Positions 8,267 to 18,285 of a DNA stretch of 26,821 nucleotides are shown here, in pieces. The stretch is taken from positions 209,387-236,207 of the forward strand of contig DGTK01000016.1 of the NCBI GenBank assembly GCA_002393735.1, given 5' to 3'. Both the position numbers and the translations under genes were made by a program. This DNA comes from Lachnospiraceae bacterium UBA4338. Its GTDB lineage: Bacteria > Bacillota > Clostridia > Lachnospirales > Lachnospiraceae. The notes beneath the pieces are model-generated. The model was not told where the DNA came from. It saw only the letters and a program-made list of their open reading frames with translations, and made no database searches. The stretch's first letter is position 1. The number at the start of each line of letters is the position of its first letter.

Positions 8267-11200
8267 ATGTCACTTAAGTTTGTATTGGGCCCGTCAGGGT
8301 ATGGAAAAAGTACATATGTGGAAGATTATATTATAAGTGAATCCATGGCTAATGAAAACAGAAATTATCTTTTGATAGTTCCTGATCAGTTCACCATGGA
8401 GACTCAGCTTGAAATGGTTAAGAAACATCCTAAAGGAGGTATTCTTAATATTGATGTTTTAAGTTTTGGACGTCTTTCTTACAGAATCTTTTCTGAGATT
8501 GGTGAGAGTCCAAAAACTTTAATAGATGATACCGGAAAGTGCCTTCTCTTAAGAAGGGCTGCAAGTAAGCATAAGGATGAACTTAGTGTGCTTAAAGGCT
8601 TAATTGACAGGCAGGGGTATATAGAAAGCGTGAAGGCGACCATATCGGAATTCATGCAGTATTCAATTGCGCCGGAAGATGTTGATAAAATGGCAGCAGG
8701 TGCAGCAGATAAACCACATCTTCAAAAGAAACTTAATGATATCAATATTTTGTACAGAGGTTTTAATGAAGAACTGGCAGAATCATATATCACAAAAGAG
8801 GAAAGACTTACCTTTCTTGCACGTAATCTGTATAAGTCTGAACTTATCAAAAACAGCGTTGTTGTTTTTGATGGTTTTACAGGTTTTACTCCTATTCAGG
8901 AAGAAGTTATTAAGGAACTCATTCGCAACAGTCTTGATGTTATTGTGACTCTTACATTTAAAGATACAAAAGACATTAATAGCGCAGAAAATAATCATGT
9001 ATGCTCATTATCAGTAAAGACATATGACAGGTTAAAAAAACTTGCCGAAGACATTTGCGATGTTGAAGAAAAAGTCATTACAAGAGACGGTGAGAATCGT
9101 TTTGCAAACGAAGAATTAAAAGACCTTGAAAAGAAGATCTTTACTCCTGGCGCTACGGTTGATTCAAAAGAAGAATGCAAGAATGTTCAGGTTGTTAATG
9201 CACTTAATATAACAACAGAGTGCAGAGAAACAGCCAGAAGAATAATGGAATTAACAAAGAATGGCTATCGTTACAGAGACATAGCAATTGTTACAGGAAA
9301 TCAGGACAGTTACGCTGATGTAATTGCGGAGATTTTTGACAGATATGGTATACCATATTATCTGGATCGTAACAAGGATGTACTCGTTAATCCTCTTATT
9401 ACTTTAATCAGGTCTGTATTTAAAATCATAATAAATGATTATGATTATCGTGATGTCGTTGATTTGTTAAGAAGCGATCTGACAAATGTTGATTTGGAAA
9501 AGGCTGATAAACTTGATAATTATCTGCTTGCAAAGGCTGTAAGGGGAAAAGAAGAATACATAAATGAATTTGTCTGGGCTACATCTGAAGTTTATGATGA
9601 ATATCATCTTAGGGAGATAAATAAAGCAAGAAACAGACTGATGAAAGATTTAGGTCTGTTTAGAGAAGTTAAATGTGATGATAAGAAGACAACGGCTGAA
9701 TGGACAAGCCTTCTCTATGATTTTCTTGTGCAGATTAAAGCAGAGGAAAAAATGCAGAAGAAGAGCGATATTCTGCTTGAAAAAGGTGAGGCTGACAAGG
9801 CTAAGGTATATTCATCAATATATGGCTTTGTGTGTCAGCTTTTGGACAGAGTTTATGATATTTTCAAAGAGCCTCTGTCAGCTGAAGAATATTATGAGAT
9901 ATTAGAGGCAGGTTTTGGAGAAATACATATCGGTATGCTCCCGCAGAATGTGGATGTTGTTATTGTTGGTGATCTTATAAGAAGCAGACTCTCCAAGGTA
10001 AAAGCATTATTTATGTTAGGAGCAGATGACGGTAACATTCCGGGTACAAGCGGTCATATGTCATTATTTAATGATGCTGAAAGGCAGCTTCTTCAGGAGA
10101 CAAAGAAGGACAATGACGAGAATTATGTGCTTGCTCCAAGTAAGAAAGAAGAAGCAGATGCCAAGAGAATGTATCTGTACATGATGATAACCAAACCATC
10201 AGATAAACTGTTTGTTTCTTATCCAAGTTTTGACACAGAAGGAAAGAAACTTAATCCTTCTTATCTGATCAACTCAATAGCCGGTGTTATGCCTTCTGCA
10301 GTTCGCCAGGGCAGTATTAATGAGGTTGAGTCCATGTCTATTGAAGATGAGATAGATGAGATGTGCGCTCTCCTTGCACTGCTTCGTACCGGCAGTATTA
10401 CTGAGACGGAAGTAGAACGCCTTAAAGAGGTTATGGAAGACTTAAATTTCCATGGGTTTGCTCCTCTTGTAAATGAATATATGTCATTTGGTGATATAGT
10501 TTCAAAAGAACAGACATTAAGTGAAGAAACAATGAAGTTTCTCTATAATTATTCAATAAAGTTAAGTGCTACATCTCTAAGTAAATATGCAGCATGTCCT
10601 TATGCATTTTATGCTAATCACATGCTGTATTTAAAGAGCAGGGAAAGGGACGTTTATGATTCACTTTCAACAGGTATTCTTGTTCATGCAGTTTTGAAAG
10701 ATGTTATGACTTATGTTGCTGATAAAGGAATAGATAAGATTGATGAAAAGGTAATAGAGAAGATCATTGATAATTCTGTTGATGAAAATGCGAATGAATG
10801 CGGCAAATCCCTTCTTGTAAGAGGTAAGGCAGGAACGTTCTACAGGGATAATTACAGAAAGATATTTAAGAAGAATGTCGGCAGTTACATAAGGCATTTA
10901 AAGAAGGGTAAGTTTAAGATTCATTATCTTGAGAAAGATTATAAGTTTGCAACACCTTTCGAAATAGATGGAAAGACATATAATATTACATTAAATGGTT
11001 ATATTGACAGAATGGATATACTCGAAGATGAGAAAAATATCTATGTCAAAGTTCTTGATTATAAAACAGGTAAAGAGGATTTTGATGAAAAGAAACTTGA
11101 GAGTGGTGAGCAGATGCAGCTTCCGATTTATTTCCTTGCGGGAAGCAATCTTTTAATGGATGAGATGGCTAAAGGCGAAAGAGATAAAAAAGAGATAGTC

Positions 11201-11620
11201 AACGCAGCTCTCCTTTATCAGAAAGCATCGAATATAAGAAAAGAGGAAAAGGATGTTAAGCCTGGGGTTTCGATGGATGTAATAAATACCAATATCATTG
11301 CTCCAAGCGGAAAAATAAGAGACGATGCTGTGGTTCTTGATGCCATAAAAGGTGTTGATATGGGAATGGATATTAACAGCTTTGAGCCAAAGAAAGGAAC
11401 AGTTGCCGACCCTGAAATAATGGATGGATATATTAAGACTGCAAAGGATAATATAGCGTCTTTCGCACAAAGAATGATGCAGGGTGATATAAGAAGATTC
11501 CCTGTATATAAGAATGAAAGAGAAAATGCCTGTGCTAACTGTGCCTTGTATGGAATGTGTGATTATGTAAAGAAAAACATGGGACAGTCTGATTTAATAG
11601 TAGAAGGAGGTGAGAATTAA
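8267..11620 (+). CDS. addB: ATP-dependent helicase/nuclease subunit B (AddB/RexB)
   Basis: A 1117-residue subunit of the AddAB helicase-nuclease, which resects double-strand DNA ends for RecA-dependent repair and recognises Chi-type sites. The N-terminus has the nucleotide-binding loop GPSGYGKST (residues 8-16). The C-terminal nuclease has LDYKTG with D931 and K933. Four cysteines, C777 in CPYAF and C1089, C1092 and C1098 in CANCALYGMC, have the spacing of the AddB iron-sulfur cluster that braces the nuclease domain. The length is usual for AddB of this type. A strong AGAAGGAG site fixes the start, and the stop overlaps the addA ATG by one base. The enzyme is cytosolic and the subunit is expected to be active. 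Confidence 0.97.
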   Translation: MSLKFVLGPSGYGKSTYVEDYIISESMANENRNYLLIVPDQFTMETQLEMVKKHPKGGILNIDVLSFGRLSYRIFSEIGESPKTLIDDTGKCLLLRRAASKHKDELSVLKGLIDRQGYIESVKATISEFMQYSIAPEDVDKMAAGAADKPHLQKKLNDINILYRGFNEELAESYITKEERLTFLARNLYKSELIKNSVVVFDGFTGFTPIQEEVIKELIRNSLDVIVTLTFKDTKDINSAENNHVCSLSVKTYDRLKKLAEDICDVEEKVITRDGENRFANEELKDLEKKIFTPGATVDSKEECKNVQVVNALNITTECRETARRIMELTKNGYRYRDIAIVTGNQDSYADVIAEIFDRYGIPYYLDRNKDVLVNPLITLIRSVFKIIINDYDYRDVVDLLRSDLTNVDLEKADKLDNYLLAKAVRGKEEYINEFVWATSEVYDEYHLREINKARNRLMKDLGLFREVKCDDKKTTAEWTSLLYDFLVQIKAEEKMQKKSDILLEKGEADKAKVYSSIYGFVCQLLDRVYDIFKEPLSAEEYYEILEAGFGEIHIGMLPQNVDVVIVGDLIRSRLSKVKALFMLGADDGNIPGTSGHMSLFNDAERQLLQETKKDNDENYVLAPSKKEEADAKRMYLYMMITKPSDKLFVSYPSFDTEGKKLNPSYLINSIAGVMPSAVRQGSINEVESMSIEDEIDEMCALLALLRTGSITETEVERLKEVMEDLNFHGFAPLVNEYMSFGDIVSKEQTLSEETMKFLYNYSIKLSATSLSKYAACPYAFYANHMLYLKSRERDVYDSLSTGILVHAVLKDVMTYVADKGIDKIDEKVIEKIIDNSVDENANECGKSLLVRGKAGTFYRDNYRKIFKKNVGSYIRHLKKGKFKIHYLEKDYKFATPFEIDGKTYNITLNGYIDRMDILEDEKNIYVKVLDYKTGKEDFDEKKLESGEQMQLPIYFLAGSNLLMDEMAKGERDKKEIVNAALLYQKASNIRKEEKDVKPGVSMDVINTNIIAPSGKIRDDAVVLDAIKGVDMGMDINSFEPKKGTVADPEIMDGYIKTAKDNIASFAQRMMQGDIRRFPVYKNERENACANCALYGMCDYVKKNMGQSDLIVEGGEN

Positions 11621-14600
11621 TGGGAATTGAATATACAGAAGAACAAAAAGAAGCAATTAATTATAAAGAGAAATCCCTTCTTGTATCTGCCTCCGCAGGT
11701 TGTGGAAAAACACAGGTTCTGACTGAAAGAATAATCAGAAGAATCTGCGAAGACGGAGTCGATATAGACAAAATCATTGTGCTCACCTTTACCAAGGAAG
11801 CAGCAGGTCAGATGAGGGATAAAATCACCAGAGCCATTAATGCCAAAATCAAAGAAAATCCATTTGATTCTCATCTTTTAAAGCAGGAAGCACTGGTAAG
11901 TTCAGCATATATTTGCACAATTGACAGTTTCTGCAATGCAGTGCTTAAGGACTATGCAGACAAGGTTGGAATTGAACCTTCATTTGGTTTAATTGATCCA
12001 GGTTTTGTCGATAATTTTAATCATGATATTTTTACAAGATTATTAGCATATCTTTTTGAAACTGATGACGAGGATATAAAGAAACTCTGCCAGATTTATT
12101 CACCTATGGGCAAGGATTTGGATAAGCTTGAAAAGGTAGTAAATAATATAAATAAATTTGTTGACAGTAAAGCAAATCCGGAAGAATTCTTAAAGGCGCT
12201 TCTTGTAAGTAATGAAGAAATCATTAAAGGAACAGTTCCAAAAGAGTATGAAAACTTCGTTATGAGATATCAAAATGCCATTTTGGAAGGTTTAAGTTCA
12301 TACCTTGATGATTTAAAAGCATTATCCCTTGATTATATGCCGACATCAGAACCGGTTTATCTTGATGAATCAAAGACAATTGTGAATAATACATTAAGTC
12401 TTTCTTTTGAAAACAGATTCGGTACAAAGTTTAAACTTTCAAAGAATGTTTCATGGAAAAATCTGTATGGCGATGATCCATGCAATGATATTATGAAGAA
12501 ACAGTTCGGGAATTTTAAAACCGAGTTTGATAAGGCTATGTCACTTACCCCGGGTTCTGTGGAAACTGCAATGGGAAAGGCTAAATCTGCAGCCGAAATC
12601 AGCGCAATGCTTATAAAACTTGTGCTTAAGTACAGGGAAGCTCTGATGGAGAAAAAGAAAAGACTTAATGCATATACTTTTTCAGATATCGAGCATATGG
12701 TTCTTGAAATAATGTGGGATAAGAATGAGGATGGTGAACCGGTTCCAAGTGATGTTGCGTTATTTTTCAGGGATACTTATGAGGAGATTTATGTTGATGA
12801 ATATCAGGACAGTAATGATGTTCAGGAATCATTCTTAAGTGCAATTTCCAAACAGGGTAACGACGGAAACCGCTTTATGGTTGGTGATGTAAAGCAGAGT
12901 ATCTATGCCTTCAGACTTGCCAATCCGGATATTTTCCTAAATAAGTTTGATGATCCGGACTGCCACAGAACGGATTTATTTGTTAATTTCAGAAGTACTG
13001 ATAATGTAATAGATTCAGTTAATAAAATCTGCGAAGATGTTATGCATAAAGATCTTGGTGACATTGAATATGATGCACCGGCACATTTAAAAAAGGGAAG
13101 AGATGTTCCTAATGATGCAGATAACATAACCGAGATTGACCTGATTCTTGATGAAGATATAAATGCAGATGAAGGCAGACATAATGAGGCTGTCCTTGTT
13201 GCAAAAAGAATACAGGAACTGGTTAAGGGCCATAAAAAGATATATGACAGCGACAGGAAAGATTACAGGGACGTTGAATACAGTGATATCCTGATTCTTT
13301 CAGCTACAAGAAAAGCCACCTTGTATTACAAGGAAGTTTTTGATACTTTTGGTATTCCTTTTATATCCGGAGAAAAGCAGGGATTCTCCCTGGCTACAGA
13401 GGTAAATGTTTTATTCGCATTTTTGAAGATTGCAGATAATCCAAGAAGAGATGTTGATTTATTTACTGTACTGTCTTCAGGATTATTTGAGATAACAGCT
13501 GATGATCTGATTTATCTTTCCAAATTTAAGAATAGTCATGAACTTTTATATGATGCAATGATTAATCTTTCAAATGAAGATTTAAATTCATCAGGACTTG
13601 TCAATGATGATACACGTGGTATTTATGCAAGAATTAAAGAGAATGTTGTATTGTTCTTAAATGAACTTAAGATGTTCAGGGAATTGGCATTTACCATGTC
13701 GGCAGAAGAAATGCTTAAGGAGATAATCAGATATTACAGTCTTGATAATTTTTATCTTTCTACTGTCAGTGGTTCTACCAGAAAGGCTAATCTTAAGAAT
13801 CTTGTCAAACTTTCTCATGATTATGCAAAGAATAATGATGGAAGTGTCCACAGTTTTGTGACTTATCTCGAAGAAGCAATGAGTCTTGGATTTGATCAGC
13901 CTCTTGGTAAACCTGAAAATGAAAATGCAGTTGAATATATGACAATCCATGGCAGCAAAGGCCTGGAAAGACCAATTGTATTTATTGTTGGCGCGGCTTC
14001 TGTCAAACCGACCGGAGGAAATGATGAAAAGATGAATCCGATATGTAACGATCTGGGAATTGTTACACGTGCTCTTGATATTGAAAATGATATTATTAAT
14101 GAGAATTTTCTTTATGATATCAGTAAAGCATACAATAACTATAATGAAAAAGGTGAATTCCTGCGTCTTCTCTACGTTGCTTTAACAAGACCAAGAGACA
14201 AGATGATTATTGTGGGAAGCGTAAAGGAACTTAATAAATTCAGATGGTATCCTTTTGTTAAAGGCCTTAGGAATCTGTCTTTCATTTACAGATTTAAGGC
14301 AGAGTCATTTATGGAATTATTATATTACAGCGTATGCAAGAATCCGGGGATTTTTGACGAGCATATTTATGACCTTGCTGATATAGAAAACATGAAAGAA
14401 CAGAAAGTGGAGACTGATTATTCCTCACTTAAGATGATAGATGCAAAGAAACATCTGGATTTGTATGAATATCCACATCCGTCACTTGATAATCTCTATG
14501 TCAAAACCTCCGTCTCGGATGTTAAGAAAAAAGCATATGAAAATGATGAAGAAGAGGATGAAAAGGAGAATAAGCACTATAACCTTGTGAAAAAATCCTG

Positions 14601-15168
14601 TATTCCTGATTTTGCAAAGAAAGAAAAAGAAGAAGATGCAGGCCTTACAGGTACAGCCTTCCACAGAATAATGGAACTTCTTCAGTATGATGCTTTCTAT
14701 GATGGTGAAACGCTTAAGAGTGATACAAGAAAGATTCTTGAAAAGGAAGTTCAGAAATATATCCAGAAAGGTTTTATTGCAAAGGATGATGTGCTTTTAG
14801 TTGATTTATCTAAGGTTTTGGAATTCATTACTGCAGATATAGGCAAGAGAATGGCAAAGGCGTATAATAATCATGTGCTTAAAAGAGAACAGCCTTTTGT
14901 TCTTGGATATGAAGCAAGTAAACTTATAGAGAATATCCCGGAAGGTGAGACCGTTTTGATGCAGGGTGTAATTGATGCATATTTCGAAGAAGACGGTGAA
15001 CTTGTGCTTCTGGATTATAAGACTGACAGAGTGGATGAAGAAGAACTTCTTAAGAGGCATAAACTGCAGCTTCAGATTTATGCTGAGGCACTTGAAAAAC
15101 TAACGGGTAAGAAAGTAAAAGAAAGACTGATTTATTCATTCAACCTGGGAAAGGTTATTAATGCATGA
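11620..15168 (+). CDS. addA: ATP-dependent helicase/nuclease subunit A (AddA)
   Basis: A 1182-residue UvrD-type (SF1) helicase fused to a RecB-like nuclease; it forms AddAB with the product of the gene before it. Motifs in order are TEEQKEAI (6-13), Walker A SASAGCGKT (23-31), Walker B VDEYQDS (392-398), GDVKQSIYAFR (motif III area), MTIHGSKGLE (774-783) and LLYVALTRPRD (motif VI). The C-terminal nuclease shows GTAFHRIMELL with H1015, and LLDYKTD with D1132 and K1134. The ATG overlaps the addB TAA by one base and is preceded at 11604-11613 by AAGGAGGTGA, fully complementary to the 16S rRNA tail, so the two subunits should be made in balance by coupled translation. The Walker A loop has Cys in place of the more usual Ser or Thr, which should be tolerated. 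Confidence 0.97.
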   Translation: MGIEYTEEQKEAINYKEKSLLVSASAGCGKTQVLTERIIRRICEDGVDIDKIIVLTFTKEAAGQMRDKITRAINAKIKENPFDSHLLKQEALVSSAYICTIDSFCNAVLKDYADKVGIEPSFGLIDPGFVDNFNHDIFTRLLAYLFETDDEDIKKLCQIYSPMGKDLDKLEKVVNNINKFVDSKANPEEFLKALLVSNEEIIKGTVPKEYENFVMRYQNAILEGLSSYLDDLKALSLDYMPTSEPVYLDESKTIVNNTLSLSFENRFGTKFKLSKNVSWKNLYGDDPCNDIMKKQFGNFKTEFDKAMSLTPGSVETAMGKAKSAAEISAMLIKLVLKYREALMEKKKRLNAYTFSDIEHMVLEIMWDKNEDGEPVPSDVALFFRDTYEEIYVDEYQDSNDVQESFLSAISKQGNDGNRFMVGDVKQSIYAFRLANPDIFLNKFDDPDCHRTDLFVNFRSTDNVIDSVNKICEDVMHKDLGDIEYDAPAHLKKGRDVPNDADNITEIDLILDEDINADEGRHNEAVLVAKRIQELVKGHKKIYDSDRKDYRDVEYSDILILSATRKATLYYKEVFDTFGIPFISGEKQGFSLATEVNVLFAFLKIADNPRRDVDLFTVLSSGLFEITADDLIYLSKFKNSHELLYDAMINLSNEDLNSSGLVNDDTRGIYARIKENVVLFLNELKMFRELAFTMSAEEMLKEIIRYYSLDNFYLSTVSGSTRKANLKNLVKLSHDYAKNNDGSVHSFVTYLEEAMSLGFDQPLGKPENENAVEYMTIHGSKGLERPIVFIVGAASVKPTGGNDEKMNPICNDLGIVTRALDIENDIINENFLYDISKAYNNYNEKGEFLRLLYVALTRPRDKMIIVGSVKELNKFRWYPFVKGLRNLSFIYRFKAESFMELLYYSVCKNPGIFDEHIYDLADIENMKEQKVETDYSSLKMIDAKKHLDLYEYPHPSLDNLYVKTSVSDVKKKAYENDEEEDEKENKHYNLVKKSCIPDFAKKEKEEDAGLTGTAFHRIMELLQYDAFYDGETLKSDTRKILEKEVQKYIQKGFIAKDDVLLVDLSKVLEFITADIGKRMAKAYNNHVLKREQPFVLGYEASKLIENIPEGETVLMQGVIDAYFEEDGELVLLDYKTDRVDEEELLKRHKLQLQIYAEALEKLTGKKVKERLIYSFNLGKVINA

Positions 15169-15827
15169 AAAAATATGAATATATTTTATTTGACTTAGAT
15201 GGAACTTTGACTGATTCATCTGAAGGAATTATGAAATCAATTCTCTATGCTCTTGATACCATGGGCATAGAACAGCCTTCTGAAGAAACCTTAAGATTGT
15301 TTATAGGTCCAACTCTGGATTATTCATATCGTACCTATATGAAACTTGATGAAGATGCGATTAAAGAGGGTATCAGGTTATACAGAGACAGATATTCCAA
15401 AGTGGGCAAGTTTGAGAACCGTCCTTATGATGGAATTAAGGATGCGCTTTCTCTTCTTAAGAACAAGGGTTGTAAATTACTTGTTGCATCAGGTAAGCCT
15501 GAAACTTTTGTTAATGATATTTTAGAGCATTTTGATCTTATGAAATATTTTGATTTTTGCGCAGGAAGTACACTTGATGGCGTAAGATCCAAAAAAGATG
15601 ATATAATAGCATATGCATTTAGTAATATGGGAATTACTCCTGATATTTATGATAAGGTTCTTATGGTGGGAGACAGAAAGTTTGATGTCGAGGGAGCAAA
15701 AAGCATTGGCATTGACTGTCTTGGTGTAAGATATGGTTTTGCACCGGAAGGCGAACTGGAAGAAGCAGGTGCCACATATATTGCTGATGACATGAATCAT
15801 ATGATAAAGATGTTTGAGGAAATGTAG
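15165..15827 (+). CDS. HAD-superfamily hydrolase, phosphoglycolate phosphatase-like
   Basis: A 220-residue cytosolic HAD phosphatase. Motif I is FDLDGTLTDS with D10 and D12, motif II LLVASGKPE, and motif IV VLMVGDRKFDVEGA. The helical cap between motifs I and II gives the Gph/PpaX/PgmB type (cap class C1). Substrates in this group include phosphoglycolate, pyrophosphate and sugar phosphates, and the sequence alone does not choose between them. Its ATG overlaps the addA stop by 4 nt (ATGA), so it is translated from the addBA message. One possibility is clean-up of phosphoglycolate released from damaged DNA ends, but operon membership may be incidental. Confidence 0.9.
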   Translation: MKKYEYILFDLDGTLTDSSEGIMKSILYALDTMGIEQPSEETLRLFIGPTLDYSYRTYMKLDEDAIKEGIRLYRDRYSKVGKFENRPYDGIKDALSLLKNKGCKLLVASGKPETFVNDILEHFDLMKYFDFCAGSTLDGVRSKKDDIIAYAFSNMGITPDIYDKVLMVGDRKFDVEGAKSIGIDCLGVRYGFAPEGELEEAGATYIADDMNHMIKMFEEM

Positions 15828-15828
15828 A

Positions 15829-16527
15829 ATGGGCTACAGGGATGAAATAAAAAGAAATATTGAAAGGAGCCGGCAAAAGAGCGCTCCTTACAAATATATA
15901 TCTGCCATGGCCAAGGGAATAATGTATTATCTTCTGGGATATTTTTTAGGTGTACTTGCCATGGTGGTATTTTTTGATTTTCTTAAAATTCCTGCTGATA
16001 ATGAGGTTTTTTACTGTACCATGCTGGGGCTTCTTACAGGAGCTACAGCCTGTGCTTTCAGTTTTAAAAAAGAAGAGAGAAAGTTTAATAAAGTTAAGAT
16101 TTATGTGGTATTAATCTTTGTGCTTGCATCAATTGCTGCAGCCTATGTATGTAATAAAGCAATTCCATATGTTTTATCATTTGTGATGAGTGATGAATAT
16201 ATGGCATCTTTTCTTGAGAATAATAATAAGATGTTTCTTCCGCCCCTTGCCATGCGTTTGTTATCCTATGGAATCCTGGCTCCGGTTGGTGAAGAAATTT
16301 TATTCAGAGGTGTTATATTTGGCCGTCTTAGTAAGATAATGCCATGGTTTGTGGCAGCACTTCTGTCGGCAATTTTGTTTGCCTTATATCATGGTAATTT
16401 ACCACAGGGAATATATGCCTTTATCATGGGGCTGATTTTTGCTTTTGCAATGAAAAAAACAGACAATATGTATGTGCCTATGATACTCCACAGCGCAGCT
16501 AACCTTTTTATTACTTTTATTGCATAA
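15829..16527 (+). CDS. CPBP-family intramembrane glutamic protease
   Basis: I take the ATG at 15829, giving 232 residues, because GAGGA at 15816-15820 lies 8 nt before it; a longer frame from TTG at 15814 has no such site. The protein is polytopic, with about six hydrophobic segments. It carries the CPBP (Abi, CAAX-protease-like) motifs: EEILFR (E155, E156, R160), H188 in LYHGN, and H221 with N225 in LHSAAN. Relatives of the eukaryotic Rce1 protease in bacteria process or protect against small peptides, act on membrane regulators, or have unknown targets. All expected catalytic residues are present. It begins one base after the HAD stop, so it belongs to the same operon. The substrate cannot be predicted. 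Confidence 0.9.
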   Translation: MGYRDEIKRNIERSRQKSAPYKYISAMAKGIMYYLLGYFLGVLAMVVFFDFLKIPADNEVFYCTMLGLLTGATACAFSFKKEERKFNKVKIYVVLIFVLASIAAAYVCNKAIPYVLSFVMSDEYMASFLENNNKMFLPPLAMRLLSYGILAPVGEEILFRGVIFGRLSKIMPWFVAALLSAILFALYHGNLPQGIYAFIMGLIFAFAMKKTDNMYVPMILHSAANLFITFIA

Positions 16528-16549
16528 ATACAGCGCGCTATGGTAAAAT
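16520..16549 (+). promoter_or_regulatory. Candidate extended -10 promoter of the GH13 gene
   Basis: TGGTAAAAT at 16541-16549 is a good extended -10 (TGn plus TAAAAT). A weak -35, TTGCAT at 16520-16525, lies 18 nt upstream. Transcription would start near 16556 and run into an AAGGAG site ahead of the ATG at 16584. Confidence 0.45.
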
Positions 16550-16554
16550 TACCA
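16541..16554 (+). promoter_or_regulatory. 14-bp inverted repeat over the -10, possible operator
   Basis: TGGTAA and TTACCA flank a two-base AA centre, and a further AGGTAA half-site follows at 16555-16560. The repeat covers the proposed -10, where a repressor would block the promoter of a sugar-utilisation gene. It lacks the central CG usual in LacI-family sites, so the regulator type is open. Confidence 0.3.
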
Positions 16555-16583
16555 AGGTAAAAAAAGTTAAGGAGAATAAGAAA

Positions 16584-17897
16584 ATGTGGGCTTATGAAAG
16601 TGTATTTTATCAGATTTATCCTTTAGGATTCTGCGGAGCGCCTTTTGAGAATGACGGAAAACTTGAGCACAGAATTCTTAAAGTTATGGACTGGATTCCT
16701 CATATGAAGAAGTTAGGAATCAATGCAATCTATTTTTCGCCTGTATTTGAATCAGATACTCATGGTTATAATACAAGGGATTATACAAAGATTGACTGCA
16801 GACTTGGTACAAATGAAGACTTCAAGAAGGTTTGCAAGGCTCTTCATAAAGAAGGTATCAAGGTTGTTTTGGATGGTGTTTTCAACCACGTAGGAAGAGG
16901 ATTCTGGGCATTCCAGGATGTACTTAAAAACCGCGAGTCATCACCATATGTAAGCTGGTTTAACAGAATCGACTTTGGTGGTAATTCCAATTACAATGAC
17001 GGTCTTTGGTATGAAGGCTGGGAAGGTAATTATGACCTTGTCAAACTCAATCTTCATAATGATGATGTAGTTAATCATATATTCAGCGCTGTTGAAGGCT
17101 GGATTAATGAATTCGATATTGATGGTATCCGTCTTGACGTGGCATACTGTCTTGATTATGGTTTCTTAAACAGATTAAGAGGCTTTACAGATTCAAAGAA
17201 AGAAGACTTCTTCTTACTTGGTGAAGTGCTTCATGGCGAATATGGCAGAATGCTCAGAGAGATGAATATTCATTCCGTAACCAATTATCAGTGTTACAAG
17301 GGTATTCATTCAGCATTTAATTCAGCCAATATGTTTGAGATTATTCACTCACTCTTAAGATTATTTGAGAATCAGGACTGGGCAGTGGCAAGAGGAGCAC
17401 ATCTCTTAAGCTTTGCTGACAATCATGATGTATCACGTATTGCAAGTATAATACAGGATCCTAACTGTCTGCCGCTTGTGTATGCAATGGTTTTCGGTAT
17501 GCCTGGTATTCCTTGTATTTACTACGGTTCTGAGTGGGGAACCAAGGCTGATAAGTCACAGGGCGATCCGGCACTTCGTGTTTCATTTGATAAGCCTGAG
17601 TGGAATGAACTTACAGATTTCATTTCACATCTTGCAGAGGCTAAGAAGAATTCTGAAGCCCTTAACTATGGCGGATTCAGAAGTGTGGTTCTTACCAACA
17701 AACAGTGTATATTTGAAAGACAGTCTGAGCATGAGAGAGTACTCGTTGCAATAAATATGGATTCCAATGAATATACAGCTCATTTTGATGCAGGCTGTGG
17801 ATGCGCAGTTGATTTAATTACCGGCAATAATTTTGACTTTGGCGGTGGAAGTCGGTTGGCACCATACAGCGCATATTTTCTTAAATGTGAAAGATAA
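16584..17897 (+). CDS. Cytosolic GH13 alpha-amylase-family glycoside hydrolase
   Basis: A 437-residue GH13 enzyme without a signal peptide, so it acts on imported alpha-glucan oligosaccharides. The four conserved regions are visible: DGVFNH (97-102), GIRLDVA with nucleophile D185, LLGEVLHG with acid/base E214, and FADNHD with transition-state stabiliser D282. The C-terminus (about 340-437) forms the usual small beta domain. The WYEGWEGNYDL stretch (142-152) and size fit the cyclomaltodextrinase/neopullulanase or maltodextrin-hydrolase side of the family, but it lacks the N-terminal domain that many of those carry. Specificity is therefore uncertain. It has its own likely promoter and operator, with a strong AAGGAG site. 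No sugar transporter genes are adjacent. Confidence 0.9.
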   Translation: MWAYESVFYQIYPLGFCGAPFENDGKLEHRILKVMDWIPHMKKLGINAIYFSPVFESDTHGYNTRDYTKIDCRLGTNEDFKKVCKALHKEGIKVVLDGVFNHVGRGFWAFQDVLKNRESSPYVSWFNRIDFGGNSNYNDGLWYEGWEGNYDLVKLNLHNDDVVNHIFSAVEGWINEFDIDGIRLDVAYCLDYGFLNRLRGFTDSKKEDFFLLGEVLHGEYGRMLREMNIHSVTNYQCYKGIHSAFNSANMFEIIHSLLRLFENQDWAVARGAHLLSFADNHDVSRIASIIQDPNCLPLVYAMVFGMPGIPCIYYGSEWGTKADKSQGDPALRVSFDKPEWNELTDFISHLAEAKKNSEALNYGGFRSVVLTNKQCIFERQSEHERVLVAINMDSNEYTAHFDAGCGCAVDLITGNNFDFGGGSRLAPYSAYFLKCER

Positions 17898-17904
17898 TTA
17901 ATAT

Positions 17905-18285
17905 ATGGACAGCATTAACAAAGAACACAATATTTGGAGTGATATATCCAAAGCTGTTGGTTATGTGGTTTTGGGCATTATAGGTCTGGCATTGCTGGGC
18001 CTTTTTGCAATTATAGCCGCTTTTGTGATTGTTAATGCTGTTTTATTATTATTTGTGGGACCTGCAATTGCCCTGGCAGGTCTTCTTTTAGTGGGTATTG
18101 GAATAATCAGAATTTTTATTATTCCAAGAGGCAGTGTAATCTCAATAGGTATGGGAATAACACTGGTTGGATTTGGAATTTTGGTCGAAATCGGAATACT
18201 GGTTTTATATTATTATATTTATAAACTCTATGTCTTCTTAAGAGAAAGGATATCAGCATATACAAACAGGAGGATGTCCGCATGA
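17905..18285 (+). CDS. Small polytopic membrane protein
   Basis: A 126-residue protein with a short polar N-terminus (1-14) and about four hydrophobic stretches between 15 and 110 that are rich in Gly, Ile and Leu, ending in a basic cytosolic tail (LRERISAYTNRRMSA). I do not recognise a named family. Small proteins of this type, often annotated DUF1700-like or as generic membrane proteins, commonly precede a DUF4097 gene as here. It starts 7 nt after the glycosidase stop with a weak ribosome site, and its stop overlaps the next ATG by 4 nt. It is probably a membrane partner of the protein encoded next. Confidence 0.75.
   Translation: MDSINKEHNIWSDISKAVGYVVLGIIGLALLGLFAIIAAFVIVNAVLLLFVGPAIALAGLLLVGIGIIRIFIIPRGSVISIGMGITLVGFGILVEIGILVLYYYIYKLYVFLRERISAYTNRRMSA

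Noticed and set aside
15814..15828. TTG start for the CPBP protease
   Set aside because: It lies inside the HAD gene end without its own ribosome site, while GAGGA is ideally spaced for the ATG at 15829.
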